NCBI GenBank assembly: GCA_029168955.1
Contig: JAPDOI010001446.1
Coordinates: forward strand, 115,284-179,283
Reading direction: 5' to 3'
Origin: Aplectana chamaeleonis
Lineage: Eukaryota > Nematoda > Chromadorea > Rhabditida > Cosmocercidae
DNA: 64,000 nucleotides
The notes under the pieces are model-generated. The model was not told the origin of the DNA. It did no database searches and worked only from the letters and a program-made list of their open reading frames with translations. The translations under genes and the position numbers were made by a program. This document shows positions 50,271 through 60,020 of this stretch, one piece after another. Each line of letters opens with the position of its first letter. Within the stretch, counting starts at the first letter, position 1.

Positions 50271-50418
50271 TTTCCCCGCTACTCGCAGTCATATTATCAC
50301 AATCGTAGATGCGAAACGGTTGTTTTTCAAAACATTCAATAGTGAGAATGAAGAAATCATTCTCAAAACCGCACCGCTTCCATGATAGTGATACAGAAAA
50401 GTGCGAGTAGCGGGGAAA
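50271..50418. mobile_element. 148-bp MITE with TTTCCCCGCTACTCGCA ends
   Basis: A perfect 17-bp inverted repeat, TTTCCCCGCTACTCGCA, at 50,271-50,287 and 50,402-50,418, with partial pairing inside (ATTATCAC / GATAGTGAT). No coding capacity. Confidence 0.82.
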
Positions 50419-50838
50419 CGGAGGGTATGTTGTAATATTAATTGTAGAAATGATAATAGTGGTAGCTTCATTCACTCCGACAGGCCTTTGAAATTCGTAC
50501 ACTAACAAGGGACGACCCCCGGGGGAGGTGACGTCCTGAAAAACGTTCTTCTGAGCTGTGGGATATAGGTAGAATAACAATAATCTATGTTCGGTTTTTC
50601 CTACGGGCCTTCCGATATTGCAGAAAAAAAAAAGAAAAAAACAATTGAAACTACCTGTAACCTCCTAATCGGGGCAGCTGGAGTGAGCTCATATGCTCGG
50701 CACACATTGGGTTACAATAAAATTGCCCTATACAGGGTTTGACCGTTTGATTCTGGCCCATTCGTTAAATATGAGCCGCTCGCGAGCTCTCTGTGCATCC
50801 CAATCCTCTAATCACTTGATTGAACTTGTCATAGCCAC
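50419..50838. other. Unique DNA, nothing recognised
   Basis: Contains an A-rich tract near 50,622-50,645 but no supported gene. Confidence 0.35.
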
Positions 50839-50841
50839 CGT

Positions 50842-50923
50842 GCAGGTATGGTCGAGAGGATAAGGATAGGGAATGCTAAACTACGAAGGGATGCTGGGTT
50901 GCGGATTCGATTCCCGCAATGCA
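50842..50923 (+). tRNA. tRNA-Ser(GCT)-like pseudogene or tRNA-derived element
   Basis: An A box TGGTCGAGAGG at 50,849, a GCT triplet in the context TGCTAAA (anticodon loop-like) at about 50,874, a long variable arm and a B box GATTCGATTCC at about 50,904 lie in the right order and spacing for serine tRNA. The T stem pairs at four of five positions, but the 7-bp acceptor stem (GCAGGTA against AATGCAT) and the anticodon stem do not pair. A functional gene is unlikely. Confidence 0.35.
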
Positions 50924-50929
50924 TCTCCT

Positions 50930-51288
50930 AAATTAATTGTTTTGCATTTATTCGATTGCTTATCCACGAGGTTTCTCATTCACATTTTAACTTGCTTTTT
51001 CCAATCTTACTGGATTTAAAACTTCTATCGCGTGATCCCTGTAGTATATGAGCGTTTCCTCACCTTATTTGAGAATTATTCTTCTCATTTTCTTGTGCTA
51101 GCATTTCGGGTGCATTGAGAAATAATGTAACGTGGACATCTTGTAACTTTGTATTACTTTTCTTGAGTAGAGGAGAACACCTCTTTGAACACTTCAGAGC
51201 CGTTTGCGAAACATCGGAGAAAAAAGCATTGCCATTGTCAGAAGCATAGTTGGCAAGTTTAGAATTGCGGCGTTCACTGCGATCTTTC
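50930..51288. other. Unique DNA, nothing recognised
   Basis: AT-rich; a minus-strand 87-codon ORF extends from 51,060 into the neighbouring MITE and has no recognisable domain. Confidence 0.35.
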
Positions 51289-51289
51289 T

Positions 51290-51772
51290 TAAAGGCAGCA
51301 TACACGCTCAAAAATGATATCAATTTTATGAAATGAATCGAAGGTCTGAAGCTGTTAATATTCAGAGATAACGAAAAAAAATCAACTGAAATGAAGATAT
51401 AACGATTTCTTCTATATTGGCTCAGAAGTGGACGAGTTTTACCGCATTGGCTGAAATAGCGGAGCTAGCGACAAATTCGTTGGGATAACGACGCTAGTGT
51501 ACTCGTACGGCCCTTTCTGGAACGTTTACGACCTTAGAAGCGTAAAAAATGAGCCAAAATGACCGTAATCGAGCATTGAATATTTGTATTGAGGGGTGGA
51601 GCCCGTATCGGTGGGCGGAGAAAGGATGATTTTGTGACTCAATACGGCTCAAATACGGTCATCTTAACTCGTTTTCAACTCTTCGAACTTCGTGAGGGCT
51701 CTTCTAGGGCCCGTGCGACCCCACTAATGTAGTTATCTCAACAACTTTTGCGAGCGTGTATGCTGCCTTTAA
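51290..51772. mobile_element. TTAA-type MITE, AGGCAGCATACACGCTC ends
   Basis: A perfect 21-bp inverted repeat (TTAA plus AGGCAGCATACACGCTC) at 51,290-51,310 and 51,752-51,772 delimits 483 bp. Inside, TAGTTATCTCAACAAC near the right end is shared with the palindrome at 36,931-37,395, which is therefore a relative. No transposase. Confidence 0.88.
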
Positions 51773-52180
51773 ATCTTCGTCCACGAGTGCGTATTTTGAG
51801 AGGCAATCCCGCCGAGGCCGGACATTTCGCGACGTCTTGAAGGCACAGAAGCGCAGCCCATAGTACGAAAACTACGTTTTAAAGGCAGTGTTCACGATGA
51901 TCACACTCGGTGCTCTTCCACAGTAAAACGATAGGCGAGAGGGGTCCTAGGCTCCAAGAGCCGAAAGAACGGTAGAAAACGAGCCAGGAGTGGCGTTTTG
52001 GTGTACCAAACCCGCCCCGTGCTCCAGATCCGCCCCCTCGATATGAACAAATGAAGACTCAGATTACTGGAATGATCAAGTCAAGGAAGTGCTTAAAAGT
52101 GAGCTGATCGCTTCATTGCACTGATAGGCATCATCCTTCATAGCGGTCGATTCCTCCACGCTCGAAAGTCAACGGAAACA

Positions 52181-52616
52181 TCTCAGAACCTTCCAGGTAT
52201 GTTATGGGATACCCTCACGCTGCATTCCATGCAGACTCAAATACGTAAACTAAAGATGCGCTTACCATTCGCAGAGCAGCATGTGAGCTGCATCATAGAC
52301 ATGCGCATCCTTCTTCAAAGCTGCATGTAGCATCCGCCGCTCAACCCGCAAGCGCCTTACTTCACGGTTGCGTGCAAAATACACTAAATACACACGTAAC
52401 CTTCTTGTAGGGGGGGTTGTTCCACACATCGAGCCCGCAGAGCGAGGGTTGAGCGGCGTATGTTACATGCGGCTTTGAGGAAGGATGCGCGTGTCTATGA
52501 TGCAGGTCATATGCTGATATGTGAAATGGTGAGCGCGCCTCTATTCAATGTATCTGAGTCTTCATGGAATGTAGTGTGTGAAAGTATACGATAACATACC
52601 TGGAAAGCTTTGAGAA
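52181..52616. mobile_element. Foldback element nested in a MITE
   Basis: Arms of about 170 bp (52,181-52,353 and 52,443-52,616) are inverted copies: CCAGGTATGTTATGGGATAC against GTATACGATAACATACCTGG, ATCATAGACATGCGCATCCT against AGGATGCGCGTGTCTATGAT, and CCGCCGCTCAACCC against GGGTTGAGCGGCG. Spacer about 90 bp. Confidence 0.85.
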
Positions 52617-52660
52617 GGGAGGGCCAATTTTGGCTTAAAAACGCGTCTTTCGCTTCCTTT

Positions 52661-52802
52661 TTAGGCGTCGTTTACACTTCCGCCGCCGAGCGGCGCGGCG
52701 AAGTGCAATCCTATGATATCGATCGTGCTGCGCCGCGTCATCAATATTACAGAAATGCACGGTGCCGCGCCCCTCGGCGGCGGGAGTATAAACGACCCCT
52801 TA
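52661..52802. mobile_element. 142-bp GC-rich hairpin element
   Basis: TTAGGCGTCGTTTACACTTC...GCCGCCGAGCGGCGCGGC on the left pairs with GCCGCGCCCCTCGGCGGCGG...AGTATAAACGACCCCTTA on the right, arms about 39 bp. TTA at both edges could be the target duplication. Confidence 0.75.
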
Positions 52803-52940
52803 GACATGCCTTGCTATACAGAGCACCAGCCGTGCACCTTCCGCAAACCGTGGAGATATCAGAAGTGAGATTTATCGTGAACACTGCCTTTAAATATACC
52901 TGCACGTACATGTAAACGTACTTCAATTCAATGGACACAG

Positions 52941-53094
52941 TGTTCGGGTAGTCATTCTAGTCTGATGAATGGATGGGGCTTTTATGGTAGATCACCCTGC
53001 GCGAAAGGAAACCCCATTATCCAGTGAGGCCGCCAACCCCTCACGACCATGTGCCTGGCTTATGCGTCAGATTAAACCGGAAACGTAAACCATA
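52941..53094 (+). repeat. Dispersed 150-bp repeat, copy 3
   Basis: Begins GTTCGGGTAG, contains ATGGTAGATC, CCCCATTATCCAGTGAGGCC and GCCAACCCC, and ends AAACGTAAACCATA; close full-length match to 42,253-42,404. Confidence 0.65.
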
Positions 53095-53285
53095 GCTGCA
53101 AGCTATAGAGAGCTACACCATGTGAGCGGAGCCCTTTCATGCCCATAGGCGGCGACTAGAGTTCAATCGCGGCGCGACCCGACGTTATGATTAGCTTACG
53201 AATCGATCAAGCGTCGTCGCGTCGCGTCGTCGCTAAGTGTTCACAGTGAAGAGGCGCGATACATCGAATTCGACGCGCAAATTAT

Positions 53286-53348
53286 AATCGCTCCGCGACC
53301 ATCGCGTCGCGTTGCAATGCAACGCGACGCGATGGTCGCGCAGCGATT
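53286..53348. other. Near-perfect 63-bp hairpin
   Basis: Arms of 31 nt (53,286-53,316 and 53,318-53,348) pair at 30 of 31 positions around a single-base centre: CGCGACCATCGCGTCGCGTT against AACGCGACGCGATGGTCGCG. It lies in a wider GCGTCGC-rich patch (53,148-53,350) and is probably the core of a GC-rich MITE. Confidence 0.85.
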
Positions 53349-53756
53349 GTCATCATTTTTCTTCCATCATCGGGGACTCAAGGGGCGTTATTAATTTTTT
53401 CAAGACTTTTTCAAAGACTAGGTTGATTGAATTTGTTATGGGTTATTGTATTGTTCTCAGATGATACTGCAAACAATTTTGTCTGCTAATTTAAGGACAG
53501 TGTGATGAGGGTCATAGGTTCAAAGAGTTGACGAGCTGTAAAGTTTTTTTACGGATTACAAACGACACTAGCATAAATCGGTCTCATTTCACCGAAATAT
53601 CCCTAATCTGTTCTATCAATTCCAGAAAAAATTCAAAACATTATTTGCTCCCAATGTTTCTTTCATTGTTTCGTCATTAAAGAAGCAAGTTGTCGCAACG
53701 AAAACAAAAATGTGCCATAATAATTCAGATAAAAGATAAAAAAAGGTAAATTACAC
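53349..53756. other. Unique DNA, nothing recognised
   Basis: AT-rich, no supported gene. Confidence 0.35.
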
Positions 53757-54226
53757 TTAAAGGCAGTGTTCACGATAAAATTCGTTTTTTCTGTTTTTCC
53801 GCCTATTTTGAAAACGGCCCCATGCTGATCCCAATGATGTCCCTGGAATAGTACAAGACCCCCTTGAAACGGAGTTATGGCCCCTCGAAATTTAGCAAGG
53901 GAAAATTCTGGACGAGTTGTCCGAGGCTTGTAACTGCCGTTTTTTGCAGCCGATGTGTAGGAGCTAACTTGAGTAAAGAGAGACGTTGAGAATGAAGGGA
54001 AGAACGGGGCTTTTGCTCGGACGCTATCGCTCATTTAACCACAAATTCAGGGGAACTGTTATAGGACGTGGGCGGAGTGGCCCAATGGGTCGGCTGGCCC
54101 ACGAGATTTTCACCCACTTACCGGCCGTTTTTCGTCGCACTTCCGTTCTTAATCTTCTTATAGGGACCCAAAGCTTACGTTTTAGCCAAAAAAGGGAAAT
54201 TTTTTCTTCGTGAACACTGCCTTTAA
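53757..54226. mobile_element. TTAA-type MITE, AGGCAGTGTTCACGA ends
   Basis: Left TTAAAGGCAGTGTTCACGA and right TCGTGAACACTGCCTTTAA are inverted repeats 470 bp apart including TTAA at each edge. Clean stand-alone member of the family, so it can serve as the reference length. Confidence 0.88.
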
Positions 54227-54299
54227 ATAGACAGAATAAGATCAAATATTGGTTAGTTTTGCTTGGGTACGGAAAATTGCGGAAATTACGCAATTGCGC

Positions 54300-54415
54300 G
54301 TAGTCGCCTAGCGTTCGCGCGGAGCTCACACCTTGATTTCCGCTCGACGCGATTTTCGCGTAGCGCTGACATGTGCCATCGCGTCGCGCCGCGAAAACTC
54401 TGAACGCCGCCTTAG
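54300..54415. repeat. GC-rich CGCGTCGC patch
   Basis: CGCCTAGCGTTCGCGCGG to GAACGCCGCCTTAG contains several GCGTAGCGC / GCGTCGCG phrases and short inverted ends (CCTAGCGTTC / GAACGCCGCC). Similar in style to the patch at 53,148-53,350; likely a decayed GC-rich foldback. Confidence 0.4.
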
Positions 54416-54429
54416 AACACACGGGCGCT

Positions 54430-55040
54430 GTCTCGGGCACGAAAGCTATATTAGTAGTATGACAGTCCGTGTCTGAAAACGTAACCGAAATTTCCTTGAA
54501 TTACAAGTTCTTTATCGCTCAGAACACGAATATGAATTTTTTTCAATACTAAAGTTGGTCATTGTAGGGTACGATAGGAATATGGAAGTTCGGCTACTGC
54601 AATCTAGAGCAGTTCTTCAAAAAACCGTTTTTTAAAGAATTTATGTGTTTGTGGTATTTGCGTCAGATCAGCCCAATTTTTTGAAGCCGTGATCTTCCAA
54701 TCTATATTGATTTTTGTCCGCCCGCTGTCACTCCATCCTGACTCCTCAAACGATTTCGTGCAATGCTCTGGCCACAGCTTTTATTCGCACATCTAGTAAA
54801 AGCTGGTTCAATACTTTTCCTTCCTGAATTAGTAGGCCTTCGTGCCGCGAAGATCAGACTGAAGGCTAGTTTTGACTGCAGGTGGTCGCTGCGGCCATGC
54901 GAGGGACAACTGTTCCTTTTTCATCGCGCGTAATGGAAAGCCGCTCCAATTGTGATCGCTTCGTGGCAAACGTCCTACATCGCTGGGTCGCGGCGACGAA
55001 ATCCTATGTTTTACTGCATCGCTGCTTGAAGAGCGATTCT
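54430..55040. other. Unique DNA, nothing recognised
   Basis: No supported gene or element boundary. Confidence 0.35.
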
Positions 55041-55047
55041 CCATGGT

Positions 55048-55102
55048 CGCTGGCCGTCGCTCCATCGCGGCCAAAATGGCAGCGATGGAGCGATCGCCAG
55101 CG
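55048..55102. other. CGATGGAGCGA hairpin
   Basis: CGCTGGCCGTCGCTCCATCG and CGATGGAGCGATCGCCAGCG are inverted copies with a 13-base loop. Loosely repeated GCGAT phrases extend from 54,940 to 55,320, suggesting another GC-rich foldback. Confidence 0.6.
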
Positions 55103-55442
55103 AATGACACGTTTCGTCTAGTGAACGTTGACCCTTTCACATGACAAGATGAGTGTTTGCGAGTCGAAACGTGTTGTTGATCACTACCAGCCATTGATTT
55201 CACTACTTGATTGAATTTCTTCGATCATCCGTGAGACTGTGCACTATGAACAGAATCGCTGCCGCTGCTACATCGCTGCAGCAGCGGGTGTGAAATCGCT
55301 GCGATGAAAAACAGGAGCGATGCAGTCAAAACTAGGCTTGAAACGCTTCATATTCCTACGAAAAAGCTCTCCCATGATAAAACTGCTAATCCTCTACACT
55401 TTACGAGATGAAAACGAGTATTTCACAAGAGTACAAAATTTA

Positions 55443-55515
55443 CGCGTGCGCCATGGATTCGAACCCGTGGCCTCATTCCTTTCTGCCCCACTGTCACTGC
55501 GCCAACCGGCCACTG
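55443..55515 (-). repeat. tRNA-like (SINE-like) segment
   Basis: On the minus strand an A-box-like TTGGCGCAGTGACAG is followed about 25 bases later by a B-box GGGTTCGAATCC. The acceptor and T stems do not pair, so it is not a working tRNA; a tRNA-derived SINE head is possible. Confidence 0.25.
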
Positions 55516-56069
55516 CAGAAGTGGCCTTGACTTCGTATATGACGGCGCATCGCCTCGTTCATCATAGCAACATATTTCGGCGTTGCAACACACTATGGCA
55601 TGATTTCTGGTGTAGAAATCACATCGGTGTATCTCAGGAGGCGACGAAGACTCATGGATTACACGTTGTGATGCGTCTACGAGTGAAGCGCCAAAAACGC
55701 ATATAACTGCACTCAGAGAAACGTTCCGCAGCTGCCATGCGAAAATTCGAATCCTACGTCGGAAATTGATCCTAGTAACGCGTGATTTATTTGGAATGAC
55801 CGCGGTATGTAATGATCTTCCCTTGTCAGCAGTAACTTGAAGAGCGCTGCAGTAGGGAGGCTCCTTGAGAAAACAGGGTTCTCTGCGTTGCAGAAACGTG
55901 CCCCACTTATCAATTTTTGCGGTAAATTATGGTGGGTATACGCTAGTCTGGTCAAAGACTCAGCTTTGTCTCGAAATTTGAAAAAAAGTGGGATCACATT
56001 TAGAGGCATCGTACGCGCAGGTTACCTTTAACTATTTTTTTGTGTTTTTGTGTATCTTGTCCTCTATAG

Positions 56070-56120
56070 TGAACGAAAATGTCGAAAGGTCACATGAAAA
56101 ATCTACATTTGTGAAGAAAA
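56070..56120 (+). CDS. Tentative small exon of the lustrin/Kunitz gene
   Basis: A 51-bp segment between a pyrimidine-rich acceptor (CTTGTCCTCTATAG, ending 56,069) and a consensus donor GTAAGT at 56,121. It is open in the frame of the downstream exons and is phase 1 at both sides, so joining it to 56,473 keeps the frame. It encodes a charged linker (NENVERSHEKSTFVKK). Without transcript support this remains a guess based on splice signals and phase. Confidence 0.35.
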
Positions 56121-56472
56121 GTAAGTCTGATCACTCTGTGAATTCGAATTCGAATTTCGCGCTGAAATCGTTTTTGAAGGTTCTCTGCATGTGGAGTATG
56201 TGCCGTTACTGTTTTCATGTTGTTCGACGGTCGCATCAACATTCAGTGAAAGATTGCTCGATGACTGTTGAGAACTGGTGGCGGATCCTCACCTGTAACC
56301 ATTTCCAACCTTATAACCCTACGTTTTTGACGCACCTAAGGTTACCGGTGTGGTCTACCGGGCTCATTCATGAAGATGAGCCTGAGAAATGGAAATTGGT
56401 TCGCAGCGCGAGCGATGCCTTGAGCCTAAAACATGAAGAGAATCCAGAAAGTCATCGATCAATTTGTTTCAG

Positions 56473-56667
56473 CCACCGGTCTACTCAGCTATCCACATTT
56501 CACATGTCCTCTGCCAGATGGTGCTGGTCATGATGTAGTTCTACGTGACGACTCGCGCGCCCATGTAAATTGTTCGTTAGAGACAAACGAGTGTAAGACC
56601 GGATACGAGTGTATTCAGAAATTGTTACCTAGCGATGGCCTCGGCGGAGTCTGTTGTCCCGATGCGA
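56473..56667 (+). CDS. Lustrin cysteine-rich module exon of a secreted protein
   Basis: A 195-bp exon bounded by AATTTGTTTCAG (acceptor ending 56,472) and GTAAGT (56,668), phase 1 at both ends, as is usual for extracellular modules. The residues show the lustrin-type pattern: FTCPLPDG, VNCSLETNECKTGYEC, then GGVCCPD, six cysteines in all. Such modules sit beside Kunitz domains in many nematode secreted multi-domain proteins, where they are thought to be structural or matrix-binding. It is followed after a 64-bp intron by the Kunitz-like exon. Confidence 0.75.
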
Positions 56668-56731
56668 GTAAGTTCTACACTGAATGCACTCACTTCAAAT
56701 TCAACCCACAACAGTAGTGAACCTTTTACAG

Positions 56732-56901
56732 TAACCACCTGTTCACATCCGATTTTCCATCGCGAATCCGGAAGACTGGAACGCTGGGGATTCAACGGTG
56801 CAGCTTGTATTCGATTCAAGTGGGATCCCGAAGAGCCGTCCAACGCCAATAATTTCAAGACGAAAATTCAGTGCGAGAACTATTGCTTAAATAAATTATG
56901 A
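56732..56901 (+). CDS. Kunitz-like domain, terminal exon
   Basis: The exon begins after a TTTTACAG acceptor (ending 56,731) and ends at TGA 56,899-56,901. Spliced in phase 1 to the lustrin exon it encodes TTCSHPIF, then RWGFNGAACIRFKWD, NANNFKTKIQCENYC and LNKL. The aromatic-rich centre, ACIRF and the NNF...C...C end are the Kunitz/BPTI fold signatures. Only four of six cysteines are present: the first, third, fifth and sixth. The second and fourth, which form the Cys14-Cys38 disulfide next to the inhibitory loop in BPTI, are both absent. The protein is probably secreted and extracellular; without that loop disulfide and a normal P1 region, trypsin inhibition is unlikely. An AATAAA lies inside the last codons (56,888-56,893) and others at 57,108 and 57,166. 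Confidence 0.75.
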
Positions 56902-56950
56902 AACGCGGGTTCAAGGAAAAAATTGCGACAAAACGCGATCACTGTCCAGC

Positions 56951-57845
56951 ATATTTAGTATCCGGATCACTCCTTTTCGGATACCCGAGATTTGGATAAT
57001 CCGATATCCGAAAATTTGAAAAAAAAAACGCGTTATCTGAATCGAGCCAGTATCCGGGAAATTTAAAATCGGCATTATCTGAATTGAACCATTATTCTCA
57101 GGGTCGATAATCCGAATAAAATCGGATGAAATCAGGATGAAATCGGATAATTTTCTGATAAAATCGAATAAAGTTGAACTTGGCCACGCCCATTTTTCCG
57201 TACCACCTTCAATTTAGTTCATCAACCCATGGTTTTCCTCCTTCTTCCGAAATCAAGAGATTCGTTGCGGCGCCAAAAAATGGGCGGGGTCAAGTGAGAT
57301 GACCAAGTGGCTAGTTATTCAGTGTAGAAGTTTTTTGTATAGTTGCTTTGCATAGTTTTTCTAGGAAGTTGTCCTCAATCAATTTATGGGTCGCTATTTC
57401 AGGACCACAAACTTCGTGAATGATCTCAGCCAAGCTCAGGTATTATGAGGTCGGATGTAGTTTTCCTCGTATCATGATACCTTCAAAAAACCTTGCTTAG
57501 ACTCACCAGCATAAATTGTGTTGCACTACATATTTTATTCCGTTTTCGGGTCCTAAAACTCGGAAACGGAACAGTTCCGCACAGCCGTGGTTAAAATGCT
57601 GCAACAGCAATGAAGTATTAGTGTTTGTTCAATAATGGATGTTTTTAAAGCCTTGCCTTTAGGGCCTGGTTTATTTTTCACCGTTTTGCCTCAACTTTTT
57701 TCCGAAAATATCCGACTGGATATCCGTATCCAAATCATTAGAAAATGACATTATCTGAATCGAACCAATATCCGGGAAATTCAAAGTCAGCATTATGCAA
57801 ACCGATCCATTATCCGAAGGATTAGCTTCGGATAACAAGTATACC
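56951..57845. mobile_element. AT-rich element with TATCCGGA/TCCGAAGGAT ends
   Basis: Both ends carry imperfect inverted repeats (TTAGTATCCGGATCACTCC...TTCGGATA against TCCGAAGGATTAGC...AACAAGTATA). Internal direct copies of TTATCTGAATCGA(A/G)CCA(A/G)TATCCGGGAAAT are at about 57,035 and 57,751. Iterated GGATAATCCGATATCCG phrases fill the left part. No coding capacity recognised. Confidence 0.55.
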
Positions 57846-57961
57846 GCCTAGCCCCTAATGAAGCTCCGCAGGGCATACAAAGATGATCAGCCGAAAGAAT
57901 GGTTTTTTAGAAGTATGAATTTCATTTGAAGTCCTTGTACTTGAAGCAGTTTATGTCCCGA

Positions 57962-58494
<533 letters not shown>

Positions 58495-59165
58495 GTGATA
58501 TTTTACGGGACACCGTGCAGAATCTCAGGTTTGATGAGTATGCAGAACGTCGTGGAAAGTGTGCAGGACCCCTGTAGGGGTTCGCAGGCTGTCATTGAAG
58601 GTTTGCTGGGCCCTAGTGGGAGTGCGCAGGGTGTCATAGAAAGTGTGCAGGAGCCAAGTGGGAGTGTGCAGGACGTCATAAAAAGTGTGCAGGACCCCGG
58701 GGGGTGTTCAGGCTGTCATTGAAAGTTTGCTAGACCCTAGTGGGAGTGCGCAGGGTGTTATAGAAAGTGTGCAGGACCAGTGGGAATGTGCGGGACCGCA
58801 GTACGGGTTTGCAGGCTGTGATTGAAGGTTTGCTGGACCCTAGTGGGAGTGCGCAGGGTGTCATAGAAAGTGTGCAGGACCCGAGTGGGAGTGTGCAGGA
58901 CGTCATAAAAAGTGTGCAAGACCCCGGGGGGGGGGGTGTGCAGGCTGTCATTGAAAGTTTGCTGGACCATAGTGGGAGTGCGCAGGGTGTCATAAAAAGT
59001 GTGCAGGACCAGTGGGAGTGTGCAGACCGTCATAGAAAGCGTGCAGGACCCCAGCGGGAGTACAGAGGACGTCATAGAAAGCGTGCAGGACTTCAGTGGG
59101 GGTGCGCAGGACGTCGTAGAAAGTGTGCAGGGCCGCAGTGAGAGTGTGTTCATGGAGAGTGCAGA
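58495..59165 (-). repeat. Small 42-bp minisatellite related to the giant array
   Basis: About 15 copies of a 42-bp unit with the plus-strand core GCAGGACCCGAGTGGGAGTG and spacer phrases GTCATAGAAAGTGT or CTGTCATTGAAAGTTTGCTG; three unit types alternate, giving a higher-order unit near 126 bp. The reverse complement matches the giant array: the big-array core read on the minus strand is GGACCCAAGT(A/G)GGAGTG, and the 14-residue reading VLHTFYDTLRTPTR (minus strand here) matches VPPTFTGALCTPTW (plus strand there) at 7 of 14 positions in the same register. It is therefore a diverged, inverted member of the same satellite family. Confidence 0.82.
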
Positions 59166-60000
59166 ATGGAGAGAAAATGGGATTCTGACAAATTCTTCTA
59201 TGCCAAATAATAACTCTTCTGTAGCGGAGCGAAATTTGAAAAATCTTGCATCCTGAAAAGCGTTCGCCACGTTTTGAGAAGAGTGCACAACTCCCGAGGC
59301 ATTTTCTTGTCAATCTAAAAAAATGCGCAGCTCCTCCACTTCCGCACCTCATTACACTCTTCGTTACTCGTTACAACCGCTCAGCCATTTGGATGCCAAC
59401 TTCATTGATTATATAGCCTAGCTCACTCATTTTGAAGAAAGGCTTATAGGACTTATCGCGCAAAAATCTCCTTATGACTGTTGTATTTTGCCATGACCGA
59501 CCGCTCCGTTGCTTATTCCGCTCGGACTCATCCGAGCAAGCTGGGCTTCATGTTGAAAGTCTGAGCTTAAGCTTTATCTGACTCCATAAGAGCACAAACA
59601 TCCACTAACATACTATATTCATTAGGAAAAAGAGCATGGTGTTGGTCGATTAGGGAAATACCTCCCAAACTGCGAGCGTGTGGCTGTCCATATCATGGCA
59701 GAGATTTTCATGCAAGAATAATCGCTTGTGGACATCACAAATTGGAAGGAAGAAGAGTGGGTCGCGGCATAAGGGTAGGACGGGAGGAAGGGGTCGTAAG
59801 TTTGAAGCCGGCAGCAAAGACAATCCACCGCTGGCTCCTTACACTTATCTGCTTAATCCCAGATTTTGATACCCCTTGCTAATGTCGGGTAAAACCACTT
59901 CGGCAAATTAATTTGCCTGCACAAGTTGGCCCACGGGAAAGCTTCTTCAAGTGAAAACTTTGCTAGGTCTCGCTAGTGGTCATTATCACTAAGGAGTTCT
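59166..60000. other. Unique DNA, nothing firmly recognised
   Basis: The plus-strand ORF at 59,678-59,869 ends in a Gly/Arg-rich stretch (HKGRTGGRGRKF) and PPLAPYTYLLNPRF before TGA. It could be a terminal exon but has no clear acceptor or recognised domain, so I do not call it a gene. Confidence 0.35.
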
Positions 60001-60020
60001 CTTGCTATGGTGGATGCATC

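Larger units (their letters stand above)
51879..52893. mobile_element. TTAA-type MITE, AGGCAGTGTTCACGAT ends, composite
   Basis: A perfect 20-bp inverted repeat (TTAAAGGCAGTGTTCACGAT) at 51,879-51,898 and 52,874-52,893 delimits 1,015 bp, about twice the size of its relatives. The excess is explained by a foldback at 52,181-52,616 and a GC-rich hairpin element at 52,661-52,802 lying inside. Confidence 0.82.

Noticed and set aside
57035..57812. LTR retrotransposon from the direct copies of TTATCTGAATCGA at 57,035 and 57,751
   Set aside because: The copies are only about 60 bp, lack TG...CA ends, primer-binding site and coding sequence; the terminal inverted repeats fit a DNA element better.
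59678..59869. Gly/Arg-rich terminal exon
   Set aside because: The frame is open only for 64 codons, lacks a clear acceptor and matches no family I recognise.
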